Source of the DNA: Syntrophomonadaceae bacterium
GTDB taxonomy: Bacteria > Bacillota > Syntrophomonadia > Syntrophomonadales > Syntrophomonadaceae
Reading direction: 5' to 3'
Assembly: GCA_028683995.1 (NCBI GenBank)
Contig: JAQUGU010000124.1
Location: forward strand, 1-5,331
DNA length: 5,331 bases
Of the stretch, positions 5,154 through 5,331 are shown piece by piece. The translations under genes were made by a program, and so were the position numbers. The notes below the pieces were generated by a model. It did no database searches. It was not told the origin of the DNA and saw only the letters and a list, made by a program, of their open reading frames with translations. Position 1 is the stretch's first letter. Each line of letters starts with the position of its first letter.

Positions 5154-5264
5154 TGTAGGGGCGAACCCATGTGTTCGCCCGGAGGCGGCAGCTCTAAATG
5201 CAACAGGATTCAAACCCCGGGTTTCAGTGGGCGGTAGGGCAGACATACGGGTTAAGCCCCTACA
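5154..5264. mobile_element. MITE-like 111-bp element with GTAGGGGC inverted ends
   Basis: The ends TGTAGGGGC (5154-5162) and GCCCCTACA (5256-5264) are perfect inverted repeats. The similarity continues inward imperfectly for about 28 bp: GAACCCATGTGTTCGCCC on the left against TTAACCCGTATGTCTGCCC read inward from the right. An 8-bp hairpin, GGGCGAAC/GTTCGCCC (5159-5166/5173-5180), lies at the left end. The element has no coding capacity. From memory, intergenic repeats beginning GTAGGGGCGAACC and ending in GCCCCTAC are widespread in bacteria. I see no clear target-site duplication in the flanks. Confidence 0.65.
5212..5224. repeat. Small palindrome inside the MITE-like element
   Basis: AAACCC (5212-5217) and GGGTTT (5219-5224) form a perfect 6-bp inverted repeat around a single C near the middle of the 111-bp element. 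It adds to the secondary-structure potential of the element and has no assigned function. Confidence 0.4.
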
Positions 5265-5331
5265 TATTTAATTAAAACAGAATTAAAAATATATTGCAAT
5301 TGCTTACTGCATAATATAGTATATGAATATA
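5265..5331. other. AT-rich non-coding tail at the window edge
   Basis: This 67-bp stretch is strongly AT-rich, unlike the GC-rich element beside it, and holds the palindrome GCAATTGC (5296-5303). A rightward promoter is possible: TTGCAA (5294-5299), 17 bp, then TAGTAT (5317-5322), or TATAGT at 5315-5320 with shorter spacing. The matches are weak, and AT-rich DNA gives such matches by chance. No gene is visible within the window. Confidence 0.3.

Noticed and set aside
5053..5264. CRISPR-like array from the repeats at the right end
   Set aside because: Only two copies of the 26-nt unit occur, with differences, a single spacer-sized gap, and no cas genes. The adjacent element has inverted rather than direct repeats.
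1..5331. tRNA or rRNA genes
   Set aside because: No cloverleaf with a GGTTCGAATCC-type arm or conserved rRNA segment was seen on either strand by eye. A covariance-model scan was not possible here.

Overview
This 5.3 kb window looks like chromosome from a Clostridia-type Bacillota, perhaps near the Syntrophomonas/Desulfotomaculum/Pelotomaculum group. That placement is inferred, not computed. The reasons are strong AGGAGG ribosome binding sites, two TTG starts, moderate GC, and the gene set: an S-layer homology (SLH) protein, a CuAO_N1-domain secreted protein and a DUF1836 MerR-like regulator. Dispersed palindromes built on an AGGGGAC...TTCT core fit the same group.

Layout from left to right. 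(1) Bases 1-115 are unassigned and do not encode the expected N-terminal half of the gene that follows. (2) 116-709 (+) is the C-terminal, cofactor-binding half of a zinc-type medium-chain alcohol dehydrogenase with no N-terminal catalytic domain, closed by a strong intrinsic terminator at 821-863. (3) 957-1502 (+) is the first ~150 residues of a membrane-anchored protein resembling the start of a glycoside-hydrolase-like TIM barrel. It is cut off by a 29-bp perfect palindrome that supplies the last ~30 codons. The following ~180 bp hold repeat-like sequence and a small hairpin. (4) 1685-2983 (+) encodes a secreted SLH protein with a DUF4163/DUF3298 (PdaC/RsiV-like) C-terminus. (5) 3091-4356 (+) encodes a secreted, methionine-rich protein with a CuAO_N1 pair followed by a DUF6612/LolA-like region. 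(6) A second palindrome (4367-4400) lies between this gene and the convergent DUF1836 regulator at 4406-5032 (-). (7) 5033-5331 has no gene but holds two 26-nt direct repeats, each with an ATGTA-N4-TACAT dyad, a 111-bp MITE-like element with inverted ends, and an AT-rich tail.

The two intact + strand genes encode exported envelope proteins. The SLH protein should be held on the wall through the secondary cell wall polymer, and the CuAO_N1 protein is soluble outside the membrane. They lie 107 bp apart and could be co-transcribed or separately expressed. The regulator reads towards them and has no demonstrated link to them. I see no obvious new multi-gene system. The most notable feature is how many different small repeats occur in 5.3 kb, with one ending a gene and another occupying the junction of two convergent genes.
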